DNA of 64,000 bases, taken from contig NW_019774336.1 in NCBI RefSeq assembly GCF_001039355.2, forward strand, positions 62,001 through 126,000. The letters run 5' to 3'. This stretch comes from Lingula anatina. Its lineage: Eukaryota > Brachiopoda > Lingulata > Lingulida > Lingulidae. Under the pieces are notes generated by a model. The model saw nothing but the letters and a program-made list of their open reading frames with translations, ran no database searches and was not told the DNA's origin. Both the position numbers and the translations under genes were made by a program. Below are positions 47,209-60,461 of this stretch, piece by piece (position 1 is the stretch's first letter; the number at the start of each line of letters is the position of its first letter).

Positions 47209-48320
47209 TAGCACTTAGATCAAACTTCTTCCTAATATGTTACTGTGTAAGATAATGTGAAATATAAACCTGTTCAAAATACATTTTTAAATGGATATTC
47301 CCTTTGTTGGTGATATGTGGTTTATGTAAAAGAGAGCAGTTTTTTTTTCAAATGGAGAAATGTATTTTTACCCCAACAGTGGATTCCAAGATTTTATGTT
47401 CCTGATGGAGAAGCAGACAAACAAGAACCCCACTATTGTATTCTAGAAAATATACTGCACTCATGACTGCACTGCTGATTTTCTATAAATGAATCTGGTC
47501 GCTTATACACGGCACTTTGTCTTTCTGCCATTGTTTTTATTTGGGAATTAGCCAATGTTTAGCCATGGATCAATCAACTATGTTCAGTGGGATCCGCAAA
47601 CTTGTAAATATAACAGGAAACATCAACAGTCAATCCTAGCAAGCCAGCCAAAAATCTGATATTAATGTAGATGTCAGATGTACGAAGTTCTATTTAGTTT
47701 TTGATAATATGTACATATTCTTGTCAGCAGAATTGATTGATATTAGCTTATATTTTAAAAGTGATGTTTATGTAGGTGTATTAATGAACTCCCAAAACTA
47801 AATCTATTAGGAATAGTTACAAGGAAGACCCATGTGTGAGGTTGCCTTTAATAATATTTTTTGGTGTCTGCAGTGCTGTATACATAGCGATGTTCACAAT
47901 GTAGGCACCACAAGTACATGTACTCCTTTCAGCAGTGTTTCTCAGCACTGTGATAATTGTTGGTAAAATCAATGTGGACAGAAATTCTCTGCAGCAATTT
48001 CAAGGAAGTGAACTCGCTAGAATAGGAGTGATAAATATAGTACAACACTTAGAGTCTATCAATAGTCTGCTAACATCACAGTGTTCTTAAGAATGCACAG
48101 TATTGTTTGAATTTGAATTTAACCTCACACAAGCAGAAATTTAGGAAGCATTGCTGTGTGGAAATGGCTTTGAAGGACGTGCCTGTTGTATACATATGAT
48201 CTAATGTCCAGGCAAAGAATAAGGCAAAGATTGCAGAATAATAGTAATACAGTAACAACAGATGGCATGAGTATCCTTACTATTCTCTGGAGCTAACAAT
48301 AAATGTGAATGTTGTTTGTG
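47209..48320 (+). other. Probable PDE1 3'UTR
   Basis: This AU-rich stretch after the stop has no coding signal. It contains two Pumilio-type motifs (TGTAAATA at 47603-47610, TGTACATA at 47710-47717), several ATTTA pentamers, and an AATAAA polyadenylation signal at 48298-48303. The end is set by that signal and is an estimate. Confidence 0.5.
48298..48303 (+). terminator. Candidate polyadenylation signal (AATAAA)
   Basis: A canonical AATAAA about 1.1 kb after the PDE1 stop, followed by a GT-rich stretch (GTGAATGTTGTTTGTGTTT) of the downstream-element type. In AT-rich DNA such hexamers are common, so usage is not certain. Confidence 0.45.
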
Positions 48321-49187
48321 TTTACAAATTTATGAAATATTGACAAACTTGTTAAGCAACATCCATGCTATTTAGCAGTACGCTGTGTTCAGACTACAAA
48401 TCTAAGTCATGTATTGAGAAAGTGTACAATGTATTACATATTGAAATATTTCAACTCAGGATTAAAATTGCAGCCCTCTCTATCCCATGTGAATAATAAT
48501 ACAATGTATATGTTAATGTATTTTTACCCCACATATGTAAATTATGGTTAAATCAGTGATGTAGTGTGGGATGGACACAAACTTTTCTATGTCTTTCAAA
48601 GCTAATGAACTACAGTTTGGCTACAGACAAAGTATCATAAGGTTAACTGGATGGCATGACATGTTTTGTACCCTGTATAGTATCTTTTTCAGTTATTTAG
48701 GCCTACTTTTCAGTCAGAGAGATTTCTTGATACAGCAATTTTATCTTGGACCTTTCATGTATGGCACTGTAGTAATTCTGTCCAGGTAATATAGGGCCAT
48801 GTTTCCTGTAAATCTGGATTATTGCTCAGTACAGCTCATTCCAGGATAATATCTGATGAGGCAAGTAACTTCATGTACCGTAACTGAGATGAGTGGGACC
48901 TGACTTGACTTGAAACATGGCATTGCTGTACCAGTAGTTTGAATCTGGCGGGAGAGTCAAATACATTACTTCTGATAAGTATTGGGTTTTAACCAGGTTA
49001 TTACCTTTCTGTAATTCATATAGAAAGGCCACATTTATAAAAAGACCGAAAAATGAAATAGACCCCTGGGAGAAGGTCATAATGTATCCAAGCATGCAAT
49101 GTTCATCTCACACTTGCATGGAAATACCTACAAACATGGAAGTCTTTCTAACTAAAGGGAATTTGTAATATTGTGCCAATTCCTGTC

Positions 49188-49218
<31 letters not shown>

Positions 49219-49220
49219 TT
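49188..49220. repeat. (TTTA)n microsatellite
   Basis: About eight units. Confidence 0.9.
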
Positions 49221-49429
49221 GGTAAGTTGCACTTAATTCCTTTATTTTTTCCCAATTGCACTTTGAATTTTTTTTATCCATGCAGGTATTACAATTAGCA
49301 TTGCTTTTCCCCCCTTTCGTTTTTATTCCTTTTTTATTCTGGTATCACAGCACAAACATTGTTAAGAGTAAATGTCTGATAAGGCCAGTAGAATACCCTT
49401 TTCACAAAGACAGCTTTACAATCCATAAG

Positions 49430-49515
49430 TAATTATAAATAGATTTTATACATGTTTTGATCATCCATGTCAGGTCAATCAGTTTTTACAATTCTGACCA
49501 AGTTAGAGATGATTG
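49430..49515 (+). repeat. Direct repeat D, copy 1
   Basis: Shares AGATT.TATACA.GTTTT.ATCATCC and TTTACAATTCTG.CCAAGT with 50352-50445 in the same order, with about one change in six. Confidence 0.65.
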
Positions 49516-50159
49516 AATTCAAAGAGAATATGGACATAGTAATTGTAAAGGACAGCAAATAAGCTGGGTTGGGTCATTTCGTGTGTACAAATGTCCTGTG
49601 TAACAGTCATAAGAAGATACAGGTCACTCAACTGTACATGTATAACTGTAAAAATTGCCCATATAAAGTTGTAAAGCCACCTACTTACTGCATGTGTGCT
49701 GTAATGTTTCACTGGGACACCATACACAGGGCGTGTATCCAGAGATATGGAAGTTGTATTGATTTATATATTCTTCACACCATAACCCAGGATGTATATA
49801 AAACAAATATTGGACCTGTAGAAATTATTTGATATTCTACTCTGCCTGACACCGTGTGAGCCGTGTCTGAAGACAGCAAGTGAACTGTGTCGAAACACGT
49901 GCTTCTAACTGTTGGTGAAAAAGTGTACAATTTTCCCGTTTTGTTTTTATTAATTAAAATAGTATACATATTATTAACGTCAAGGTTGTTTTGGATTTTT
50001 TGCGGGTGCAACATGTCCTGTTACAAAGAAAACTAGAAAATAAAGCATTGATGTCATTATTTAGTCCAAGTGTTAGGTAGTCAGTTATTTGTGTATAGCC
50101 TCCAGGTTGTAAGTAACAGCTTTTAAAAGAACAACACGAATCGTCCACCATATGTGACA

Positions 50160-50345
50160 CACAAGAGCGTAATTATATCGAGTCGCGGATACAATTTGCC
50201 CTTGTATGTTGCATGCAGTGGACGACGAGTAGTCGTAACGAACTTATCCCTCGACTTGCGCTTCGAACAGGATGAACGCACAAAGTGAAGGCGAGCGTGT
50301 GAGCGAAAAATAAGTGCAATTATCCCATCATTCAAAGCGCAGGTC
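50160..50345. promoter_or_regulatory. CpG-dense patch, possible regulatory element
   Basis: Roughly 20 CpGs in under 200 bp, including TCGAGTCGCGG, GACGACGAGTAGTCGTAACG and GGCGAGCGTGTGAGCG, against almost none in the preceding 40 kb. It may be an unmethylated regulatory island or simply a dense part of an unmethylated domain; no promoter motif decides this. Confidence 0.3.
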
Positions 50346-50351
50346 GTGAGA

Positions 50352-50445
50352 TAACGATAGTTATAAAAAGATTATATACAAGTTTTAATCATCCGTGACA
50401 CGTCAATAAATTTACAATTCTGGCCAAGTAAGAGACAATGATATT
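50352..50445 (+). repeat. Direct repeat D, copy 2
   Basis: Counterpart of 49430-49515. It has two CpGs (CATCCGTGACACGTCAAT) where copy 1 has CA and GG. Confidence 0.65.
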
Positions 50446-52500
50446 TAATGACCATTGATCTCTCATGTCTGCAATATCGGGTTTTCTCTAAAAAAAAAAA
50501 AAAAGACGTTTTAATAACAATCTTTCGAACCAAGAGAGCAGTAAATTTCATTTTGAAGCATTTCATGTTCGGATAGAATGCTATCTTTGAGTAGAGAAAT
50601 AAGTAAAACCTCCGTAGAATATACAATACGAAGTACAGAACCAAGAACGTTATTTTGGTGCGAAAACTATAACATATTTGGCATAGGTAATGATATTATA
50701 TCTCGGAATTCGAGGTCTGACAAACTCAATATTAACCGAAAACGTCGTAACATAACATACGCCATTGCTATTCCCGATTTATTTCTACCAATCGGGTGAG
50801 AAGCAATTATTATCAGTCAGACGCCAACAATGGCGGGTGATAGCGATGTTGTCAAGTTTTGATGTTATCTTTGAGGACATTGACGGGTATCAAATTATAT
50901 AATAAAACAACTGTTTTCTTTTGCTCTTAGCATGGAAGTATATAGTCTATATACTTACATCCCCTTGGTGAATATGCTGTTTTTCATTATCTCGGCTAAG
51001 GTCAATAATTGTACAAAAATGCCGCCTTTCTGACCAGCAGCATTTAGCATATAACTTGTTACCACGATATTCGGTACACCGTTGTGACAGGAAAGGTAGT
51101 ACCAGGAATGGAAGTGAGGGGCCCCATATCGTATTGATATGTGCAATTATTGACTAAATCCCTCTTTCATTTAACTTGCGCTCAAACATTACTTATAAAT
51201 ATTCCTTGAAGACCGACTTTGAGCTTCAATTAAGGACAGCAGTTTGCTCATCATCATTCATCTTTCGTTATCTTCTAAGTGCAATATTAAGTGGTGTGAT
51301 AAAGTCCCTCAAAGAAGAGCTCAGACAGGTGTTATTTCATACTTAACCCCTGTATGACCCGTCCACTGGACAGTCATTTAATCAGATCACTGCAATCCCG
51401 TTCTTAAATGAGCATAAAAAGTGAACCACTGCGCGTTTAATTATGCACCAACAAAGCGTGGCTGTACAAAAAGCCATCCTCTGTGTCTGTCATAGCTGTG
51501 CGCTTCCACTTGTAAGTCCAAGGGGCCTAAAACCCTGTCCCAGCTACATTTTCTGATGTGCATTTAGGAAATTTTAACACGATAATAATCAACGGGGTTG
51601 ATGTTAATCACAGCAAATAATTTGTTGCCTGGACTGATCTAGATCTAATATTATTGTACAATTCTGGTGTTAACGTACACAATATTACTATCTATAAGAA
51701 ATTTTGGAAGAAACTATCTTAGCTTTGGTACTTACACAGGGTTTGCGTGTATTTTAAGTATTCGACGATTGGTAATGTGTTGGTAATGTGTTATATAACA
51801 TAATATCAGTAGATTTCATCAATCCTAGTCCCATACTGCTTCAGATAGCTTATTATGTGTGAGAAAAAAACTGCCGTCACTACTATGAATAGAGAGGGCA
51901 AGTCCGTAAAATCTCAGACAGCTTTTATCGGCTAGTCATTTATTCATTACCCAAAAAGCATTGTATGCATAATTAACAGCATATTGTAGAAATAGCATTG
52001 TTGAGAATGAAGCATTTGTGGTTATGGGTATCATATAAGTATATCGCGTCAGTTTGAATTCCTGTAAGTTCATATCAACAAAAAGTCCAGAGCAAAGTGA
52101 CACGGAGGTTAATGTGTATGTCACTATCAACTCTACTTTATCTAATAAAATGCCTAATATTGTTTTTAAGTGTACGGGCCATTGTACAAACCAAGTAATT
52201 TCAATCAGAATATCCTTGGTCAAACTTATTTTAAGCAAACCAACGCTCTTGCAATCAGTATTTGGCCTTCCAATCTGCTGAATAAGATAACGCATTACTA
52301 TGTATATCTTGAGGCGACACTAAGTTAATCACGTTCGTAATTGGTTTGAATCACGTTTAACACACTGTGCATGTACATATATTAAGATAAAGTAGTATCA
52401 GATGACAAATGATAGTATTTCATCGCTCTTTTTGTCGATATTGCGTTATTCTGTGAGGATAACGATTCACTGAATTTGTACTGTTGCCGTGTAGAACTGC

Positions 52501-52503
<3 letters not shown>

Positions 52504-52555
<52 letters not shown>
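52504..52555. repeat. (AT)n microsatellite
   Basis: About 26 AT units. Confidence 0.95.
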
Positions 52556-52557
<2 letters not shown>

Positions 52558-54096
52558 TCATCATGTTATATTGCTACATTTAGCGTAGTTCAGAAAGTCA
52601 GACATCTGTTGCCTATTAAAAGCTGCTAAGTTGTTTAAAATTACATGGCATCCCTTCGGGCAATTGGACTTTCAGGAATCAAGTCATCTGGGGCTTGTAA
52701 CTTAAGTGTATCTCATTAAAACTCGAATTTAATTAATATTACATTGCAGCTGTTACTCTAAAACAACCATTTAAAATTTCACTTTTATTGACTTATATTT
52801 TTATTTTTATTTTATCTGAAATTTGTCATTTATTGGTATGAGCCACTGGAACAACATAAAAACAACACTAATAATTAAATCGACAATACGTTAATAGACA
52901 TGCGTCCTTGTCATCGAACTCAAATGCAAAAAGCGAATAGCGAATCCAGAAGAAATTAAATGCATTAATAACATTACATTTTTGACAGGTGTGAAAGCAA
53001 CGCATGTCAATAGGATTCCCTGGAAACTATGGCCAGAAGAAAGACAAACATACATTCCCTAGAACGTAATGTCCAATCCGGAGGAACCAAAATCTAAGGG
53101 CGCAGGGTATAATTCTTCAAAAAGTAACTTCATCATAAGTTGACCTATCAAAAAATAAGAAAACTTGGGTAATAAAAGAAAAAGATGAACTTTTTTCTGG
53201 TGTTTTTCACTTTTTCAGACATAAGATATAAACTTCATTGATAAAAGCATTTTCACGAATGTCTTATTCTCATTATACCCCCTTAATTCATTTTACCCCC
53301 TTAAAAAACAATTTCCTGGCAGTCTACTGGAACTCCATATCCACGATGTAGGAATAAAATACGCATAAAATGGACGTCCGGCAGACACTTGCTCCTGAGA
53401 AATGAAGTTCTGGGATAGGCATGGATCTAGTGTTCGGCAGACATCAATTATTAACAATAAGTGACTGGCCTTCATTCCGGCGGACATGTTTTCTCTCCCA
53501 CAGGGTATCTGAACAGCATGTACGTAGTGCAGGCACTGGCCGGTGACTGGCCCTTGTTCGACGTATAGCACCTACTATAGGAGAGCAATACACAGCCTGC
53601 TAACATGTCGAATCAACATAGTTACAAAATTGCTGACCAAAACGATTATATATTGTACTTTTTTGACGAACTGTCTAGAAATTGTTTATCGCTGCTGATG
53701 TTATGTAGCTGAAGAAGTAAAAATACACCAAGCTGTATCATTGGTCAGATGTTCAATTTCCCCTTCAGATATACCTTTTTAGACACGATGTGGATATCTT
53801 ATTTTGTCCCACAACCCATATCTACAAAAATGCTTCATTACCTGCTGGAAGCAATGGTCATGTCATGGATGTTGAAAGTCGTCCCCTGCCGACCAACACT
53901 CAGAGGACTAATATGATTCCTTGTCAATGAAAAACATATAGAGTTGCCACCACGTCGTCGCAGCTACATGTACATGTAATGTCAGAAGATTAATGAAAAA
54001 CACAGTTACTCTATAGGATAAAAAGATCTCTGAGATTACTTCATGGTCGTCTAATCTTTCTAAGTTTAGCCATGGGCCACCGGTCCGGGTCGGGAT

Positions 54097-54155
54097 TTAG
54101 TGTTCAGATCCACCGCTTTCTGCCTCCTCTGCCTCCTCTGTTACAATTTCATCAC
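54097..54155 (-). CDS. Unknown - strand gene, terminal exon
   Basis: On the minus strand the acceptor is TTTTTATTAAAG. The exon starts with two bases completing a Gly codon and reads DEIVTEEAEEAESGGSEH to TAA (54099-54097). Its phase matches the donor at 56272. The very acidic tail contrasts with the Lys/Arg-rich end of the preceding exon. Confidence rests on phase agreement and composition. Confidence 0.5.
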
Positions 54156-56271
54156 CTTTAATAAAAAGTGGATAACATAACTTATCCGCGGATTTGTTTG
54201 AATGAAAACCTTCATTCAAGCATTAATAACCACAGGATCTGCTGTTCAACATGTAATAAACATACCCAGTAGTTTAACAATATATAGAGACGTCTTAATA
54301 TAGACAATAGACATACGTGTCTGTTTGACTACCGTTTTTTTTCAACCCCACTGTTATTTCTTCTATTTAAAACATGTCCAAATGGCAAGAATATTTTTTT
54401 ATAGTTTGCCAATGTGCTATTTTAGACATGAAATTTAAACTAAAAAGATACCTTAAATCGATTCATTCACAAAGACCTGTTTTCAAAAAAAAAAAAAAAA
54501 ACAGAAAAGACTAGACTATCAATTCTTTATCTAAATATAGTAATCTGGAAGAACGACGCTTTATGGTTAGATAAGGATGCCAATATCATTCTAACACAGT
54601 AAAAAAAACTTTCAAAAAATGAAACCATTATACGTCAAAATCGTTTATCGAAACTTTCAAAAGGATTTATATAAATGTAAGGTTGTCCTTAAAACGTACG
54701 CACACACACACACACACACACACATGCCAATCATGTCAACAGATAAGCAAAATATTTATATGCATTTTTTTGCGGCGTATAAGATTGAGAGATCATCCCC
54801 TATTTTGTACGAATTTATAAATAGCCTTGGCCAGGAATAATTGATATGGTATGGTTCTTTCGTACCACACGGATGCCCTCATATAGCCCCCATTCAATTC
54901 TAAGGAAGAAACACATTAAATCTTACCACCTGTTTGCTCAAAATCATAAAAGCATCACTCGATTTTTTTTATTCTAAACTAGTTTTCAATAACAGAATTG
55001 CAAAGAGGCAATATCAAAGAGAAATCGAGGTAATTGTGCACTTATCTATTCGCACCATTTGACGTGTCGTACTGTTTACGAGACGGCATCAACAATCTCA
55101 ATTTCATGTCTCTGGCATATTGCAGCATCGGAGTAATGGGAATTTAGCTGGATGAGTTCCACGTACATGTACTGCCTTAATGAAAATGTTGATTAAAAAA
55201 ACGACAAATTCTCTTTTGTAAGTTTATCTGTGGTTTGGGAAAGGTAGAGGGCATTCTGTTGAGATGGGGATCGAGAGAAATGGAATGCACTTTTTCTGCT
55301 AAAGTATATGAATTAATAACCCTCTTTCTCGCTCTCTCAAGACCCACTCAATTCCATAAGAGAAGTAGATATTATGGAGAATTCCACATTACTTGTTTTG
55401 GCGCCAAGTTACATTGTAGTTCCAAGTTATATTGATCTTAATAGAGACATTCTACTTATTGTTTTCGATGCAATTCATGTAGTTCGCCATTCTCATACTC
55501 CATTTGCTTTTGCTTTTCTCTGAGTTAATGAAGGTTGAATACACTTTGGCAAATGGCGTTAAAATAAATTTAGAAGATAAGCTAAACCTAGGAGGTTAAA
55601 AAATACACGAGACTTACTTCTGATCGGTGACTTAAAATGTTAGAAAATGTTCGTTTTTGCACTTGAGGATGGGATCCACATACATGTATTAAGATTTGAT
55701 AAGCGAACCACTGCGTAAACCTTTTATTGCCAATCCAGTATAGACAAGTTCTCGTCATGTGCAGCTTTATCGATGTTTTAATATCACTGGCTTTTACGAG
55801 GGTATCAAGCCAATATCAAATCATAAATATCGGTTCTAACGCCTATAAATTGCTCTGTTGATAAATAACTATACTGCTACTTCAGTGATTGCTATCTCAG
55901 AACAATCTGTCACGAGATTCATGCCGGTTAAAGGATGGATAGGACCTCCATACATTAACGGCCGTTAACAGCATGGAAAACATTGGATTTGCACATGTAC
56001 TTGAAGGCCATGGTAATCACTTAGGAATGTGAACATGCGACTTTACTTCATTTCTCACTGCCATTAAGGCTGATGGAACAGAAGGTGTCACAGCTGTGCC
56101 ACTGTATTACTGAACGAAATGGTGTGCATTTTGATCTATTCAAAATCGGTGAATGCACTGTACTTAATAGACCCAACACACGCACGCAAACAAGGGCGTA
56201 AGTTTACAAACACACACACAACGCCATATGAATTAAAGAGTGATAATTCTTAGGAAAAATAATATATTTAC
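54156..56271 (-). other. Last intron of the - strand gene
   Basis: Contains a (CA)n at 54701-54724 and otherwise no feature. CpG frequency is normal, unlike the PDE1 introns. Confidence 0.45.
54701..54724. repeat. (CA)n microsatellite
   Basis: Twelve CA units. Confidence 0.9.
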
Positions 56272-57000
56272 CTAGTTTGCAGGGAATTTTTTTCAACACA
56301 GCTTTTGGTCTTTCAATTACGGCGGGGGTGTCTTTCCGCAATAATGGCTTCGGTTTTGCCGCTTTAGTGAAATGACCTGTCCCTTTTTTGCCAGATATCC
56401 CTGGGGCGACACCTTTACAACAATCTTTTCCTTCTTGGAGATTTAACCAGGCAGATTGTACTGGTAGGTTTTTTGGACAACGTGGATCGCCATCCTTTTT
56501 AATCACGGAACTGATATTTGAACTAGCACAGCGAACACATTCAGAATCCTTTCCTTGTTCTGGCGATTCTGCCTCAGCTTTAGCAACATTGGATTCCATG
56601 TTACACGCAGGAGCACCTGTGCTACATCTGCTTTTTCCTTCTGTTGTCTTCACAGTAGGTAGGTTCCTGCTGCTGTCCTCGGCATCAGTATTCCAACTGC
56701 CTGCCACCTTATCCCAACCAATGGCAACGTAATGTGACGACGAATTCGTTGACTGGTGCCGCGAGGTATCAACGGCAACTAGAGCGTCGACGTTATTCTC
56801 AGCTACATTAGCACGTTCAGGCAGCACGTATAATTTTGAGACTGCCAAGCGTCTTGATCTCGGAGAAATCTGTTTTACGCTTTCCTTTGAGGATGATTCT
56901 TCTCCCACACGTGGATTTATTTCCCAGTGTGACGATCTTTTCGCTCTCTCCACCTCGCTGTGACGATGGTCTTCTCTCTTAAGCACCTGTTCAGTGGTTC
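56272..57000 (-). CDS. Unknown - strand gene, large internal exon (243 codons)
   Basis: This is the longest open stretch in the window. On the minus strand the acceptor TTTCATTCCAG is at 57001-57002 and the donor ACTAG|GTAAAT at 56271; phase 1-1. It begins TTEQVLKREDHRHSEVERAK and ends PKAVLKKIPCKL. It is Ser/Lys/Glu-rich with a few Cys, has no signal peptide, membrane span or domain I recognise, and is probably disordered and perhaps nuclear (basic clusters such as RSRR). Function unknown. CpG content is high, like the surrounding DNA. Confidence 0.7.
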
Positions 57001-60000
57001 CTGGAATGAAATTTGACTAATGAGCTTTACGCTGACGTGTGTTTCATATGGACTACTAATAAAGGAGAAATTCAATTTACAAAATGCATTGAATGCTCGA
57101 CAGATTCCTTCCTTCACATCACTTTACTCTTCACCATCGGTTTTTAATGATGTCGCCGAGGAAATTCCTTTCAATCACATAGTCCCATTTTTCTGAATAG
57201 GGTCTCTCGTGTTCCTGTAAAGTGAAGTAGCATCCGTGTAAATCTCAGCGGAATGTGGTTAGGCTAATTTTCAGAATCCCTGTTTCAATTACTTCTCTGG
57301 GTGTTATTGTAATAAAGCTGGCAGCGATCGCCAGTGGGCGTGATTTATATCAAACTTCAACTAAAGACGGTATAGGCAGTAATATAAGATGATACATGTA
57401 ATACATGCAGCTGACAAGTTTCAAAGCATCACTATCATATCTCAGCAATTGGTGTCCTCGAACCCGTCAGCATTTGTAATAAAAATAAAATCTTTGTTGG
57501 TCATAGCACATATCATAAAGGTTATGACCGGACAGTTACATAATATTGACATACGTCGAATGAAAAAAAAGACAAATAATTGCAAGCACACACAAAAGTG
57601 TCAATGAATAACTCACTTAAATTATTACACATTATACTGTCAAAAAGCCGAGTTGAGATAGTTTTGAGGCTTGCCCCCACCTCAATCAGTTGTAGATTGG
57701 ACTGAATTCCTTAATTCCTTTATAATTAGTCTTCCAAACGCGTCTGATTATTTTGTTAATTGACACATTAACTTGGTTAATCTGACAACAACAATTACAT
57801 CGTAAGCTTCACGTCGAATTTTTGTTACACACGACTTTTGTGTATTAGAAAATAATATATATTAATGCACGCTACATTATTGTGTCAATTATTTAAGAAA
57901 GGCCGCAGGAATGGCTACACGTGCAGAGGTCATATCACTTAGAATATTTATTGATCTGCTGGTAAAGGTAGAGTTGATTAAGGTTCCTTGTTTAGAGACA
58001 AAATAAAAATCATATCTGTGATCCACAGAAAACAAAAATAAGTGTCCTAGATATTTGTTGTGTCGGAAGAGTTTGATGAACTCTAACACTAAAACAGCCC
58101 CTAGTCCATGAATAATTGATATTTAGCGCACGTGTGCATCCATTGGTAATTGAGATGTCATTCATTTTCGTTCATCATACCTGGAGATCACATCTGTTGC
58201 TCTAGTGTAAGGCCGCATTCAGAACAGTGGATTAACTAGCCCGAGGGTCAAATATGGCCGACCCACTTGAATACTTCCCCTCGGGGAATTTATTCAGTGT
58301 CTACTAGCGGATTAGACTGTAAGCTTTTTAGTGGGTCGCCATATTTGTCCCGCGGACTAGTTAGTCCACTGTTCTGAATGCGGCCTAAGTGCTCGATGTC
58401 CTGAGGCTGTATCGAAGCCCGTGACTATCATTTGTTAGGCAGATCTAGTTATAAGCCGTAACAGGTGGCTCACAACTTGGACAGTTTACAAAGCAACCAA
58501 TCAGGTATGTCCTCCAGGAAAAGTAATGCGTACCATGGCCCATAAGTGCCTGCTCGTACACTTTTTACTAGGGGGCAATATCAGCATTTGCACACACTTT
58601 ATCATAATTTTCCAAGATTTCATGTCACAAAGAAAATCCTTCCAATTTTCGGCGGTATACACAAATTACTATTTTGTCTAATGGTCATCAATACGCTTCG
58701 TAATCCCCCTTCTAGCTTAAAACATTTCAAATCACTATTTCGTATTGGAATTATAAAACATCACCAAATCAAGATTTAATGTCCCGAAGACAAATTCACT
58801 GTTGCCTATTTTTCTGGTATAATAAGATCATATTTACGGGCTGAAAATTGACATTTATCAAAAGAAAAGATCAATGTTCAATAACAAGCAAGATAAACCG
58901 GCCCAAGGGGTTTATTTGGAAGTAAACTATCTTAGACAACCATTTAAAACAAAAATAAAACTATGCCTGTCGTTTGGCAATGCACTGCTTTCAAAAAGGT
59001 TGGTACACTTTTTTTATATCTGTGAAATTTACGGAAATAATAACGACTAACTTGTGTATGACCTAAAAATTTGCAAATATGAACAGTTGGGTCAATGAAG
59101 ATGCAAGTTAAACAGGGACAACGCATATGTAATCTGAAAGCAAGCTTTTGGATACTCCCATGAAAATGGAGATTTTTGGTAAATAGCCCTCGATTAAAAT
59201 GAATTATTAATTTGCAGAGAAGCAAACAATACAATCAAAAATTTAGTATATATCATTTGGACCTATCTAAATGCAGTCAATAGTCTTAGGGCAGACAAAG
59301 CCCAGGGTGTGGGTGGAAAATACCCATTTTGCAGATAGGCATGGCTTACATGCATTAACCTGTCCGGTTTCGATTGTATATATGTCAAAGCTAATCCAAT
59401 CGTGACGTTAGTGCACGAAAAGGGTTCGTCTTTTACATACAGTTGAACTGCTTGTGGATGGAAACGAGAGAAGACAAGCTGTGTGTCAAGTAAAAGATGT
59501 CACTGCTTATGTTTAATAGATACATTATAAGTGATATTACTATTTACACTTTGTATATATTTGTATCACAGAGAACCACATGGTATTGTACTAGATACCT
59601 CCGCCAAGGAGGTTATGTTTTTGTGCAAAACAAACGGCATACATCGCTCAAGAGCGCTGCCAACAAAGAGACGTTATTGTTGCTGTGGTGACATATGTTT
59701 TGATGGACGCGCACCAGTAAGTTACACTCATTGCCAATGCTTGATGAGCGAGCATATCGATAAGGACATTAAAAAACGAAGCTAGGCATTCACCGGACAT
59801 GTAACTTGGGCTCCGAGGATGTCGATGGTGCAGTCAAAACCTTTCGGTAAATTTAACTAAATGTTTTTTAAAGACGTCCTGAACGCAATTTTAGGCTTCG
59901 AACGTATTATTTCAGGTCTATTATGCCCATTAGTGACGCAGCATTTGCCTGCCATGGATGTCATTTATAATGAAAAACTGATTTCTAGACATTATATATC

Positions 60001-60461
60001 CTCCCTGGTCGTTAGGGGATTGTACAGAGGCAACTGATTCGGAAGAATGTATGCGCTCAATTTATTTCTCACCAGCCGTCATAGTCACTGCTTATATGAT
60101 GCCTAATTATTTACACAGAACTATATTAACGAAGTGCACATATTTCAGGTAATATGTTCGACTGTTGCATATCGGGAACAGCAAGAGCCTGTAGTGAAAC
60201 ACAATATGTTGGCATCATTTAAACAATATTTTCACTTATTTTCTGTGTTATAAATGTATGAGCTCTGCAACAAAGCAAACTGCTTACCTTTACGGGTGTC
60301 ACCTCACATGCATACAAGTCACTGAATAATTAAGACAAATGTGATATACTTATCCAAAGACACTACCTATTGCTGGTAAAGATAATGGCATGGTATTACG
60401 TTTTTTACGTTTTTTTTCAATTTGTGATCTAACTTTCAATTCTGTAAAAATTTCCGCTTAC
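57001..60461 (-). other. Intron of the - strand gene
   Basis: Contains the foldback MITE at 58211 and a short palindromic ACCTCCGCCAAGGAGGT motif at 59597-59613 that I believe recurs in repeats of other animal genomes. A minus-strand donor-like site near 60287 has no in-frame exon. Confidence 0.45.
58211..58385. mobile_element. Foldback MITE, 175 bp, TAA target duplication
   Basis: GGCCGCATTCAGAACAGTGG at the left is the exact reverse complement of CCACTGTTCTGAATGCGGCC at the right. Pairing continues through GGTCAAATATGGCCGACCCAC / GTGGGTCGCCATATTTGTCC-type arms. TAA lies at 58208-58210 and 58386-58388. A 3-bp TAA duplication with GGCC ends fits PIF/Harbinger non-autonomous elements. Confidence 0.85.

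Larger units (their letters stand above)
48321..54096. other. Intergenic region between PDE1 and the - strand gene (convergent)
   Basis: No coding sequence that I can support. The two genes point at each other across this stretch. It holds (TTTA)n at 49188-49220, a direct repeat pair, the CpG step near 50 kb and a long (AT)n at 52504-52555. Confidence 0.6.

Noticed and set aside
49840-49910. CTGAAGA...GAAAC motif resembling a hammerhead ribozyme core or a Penelope-type element tail.
   Set aside because: The sequence before CTGA pairs with that after GAAA, which is not the helix order of a hammerhead; no reverse transcriptase nearby.
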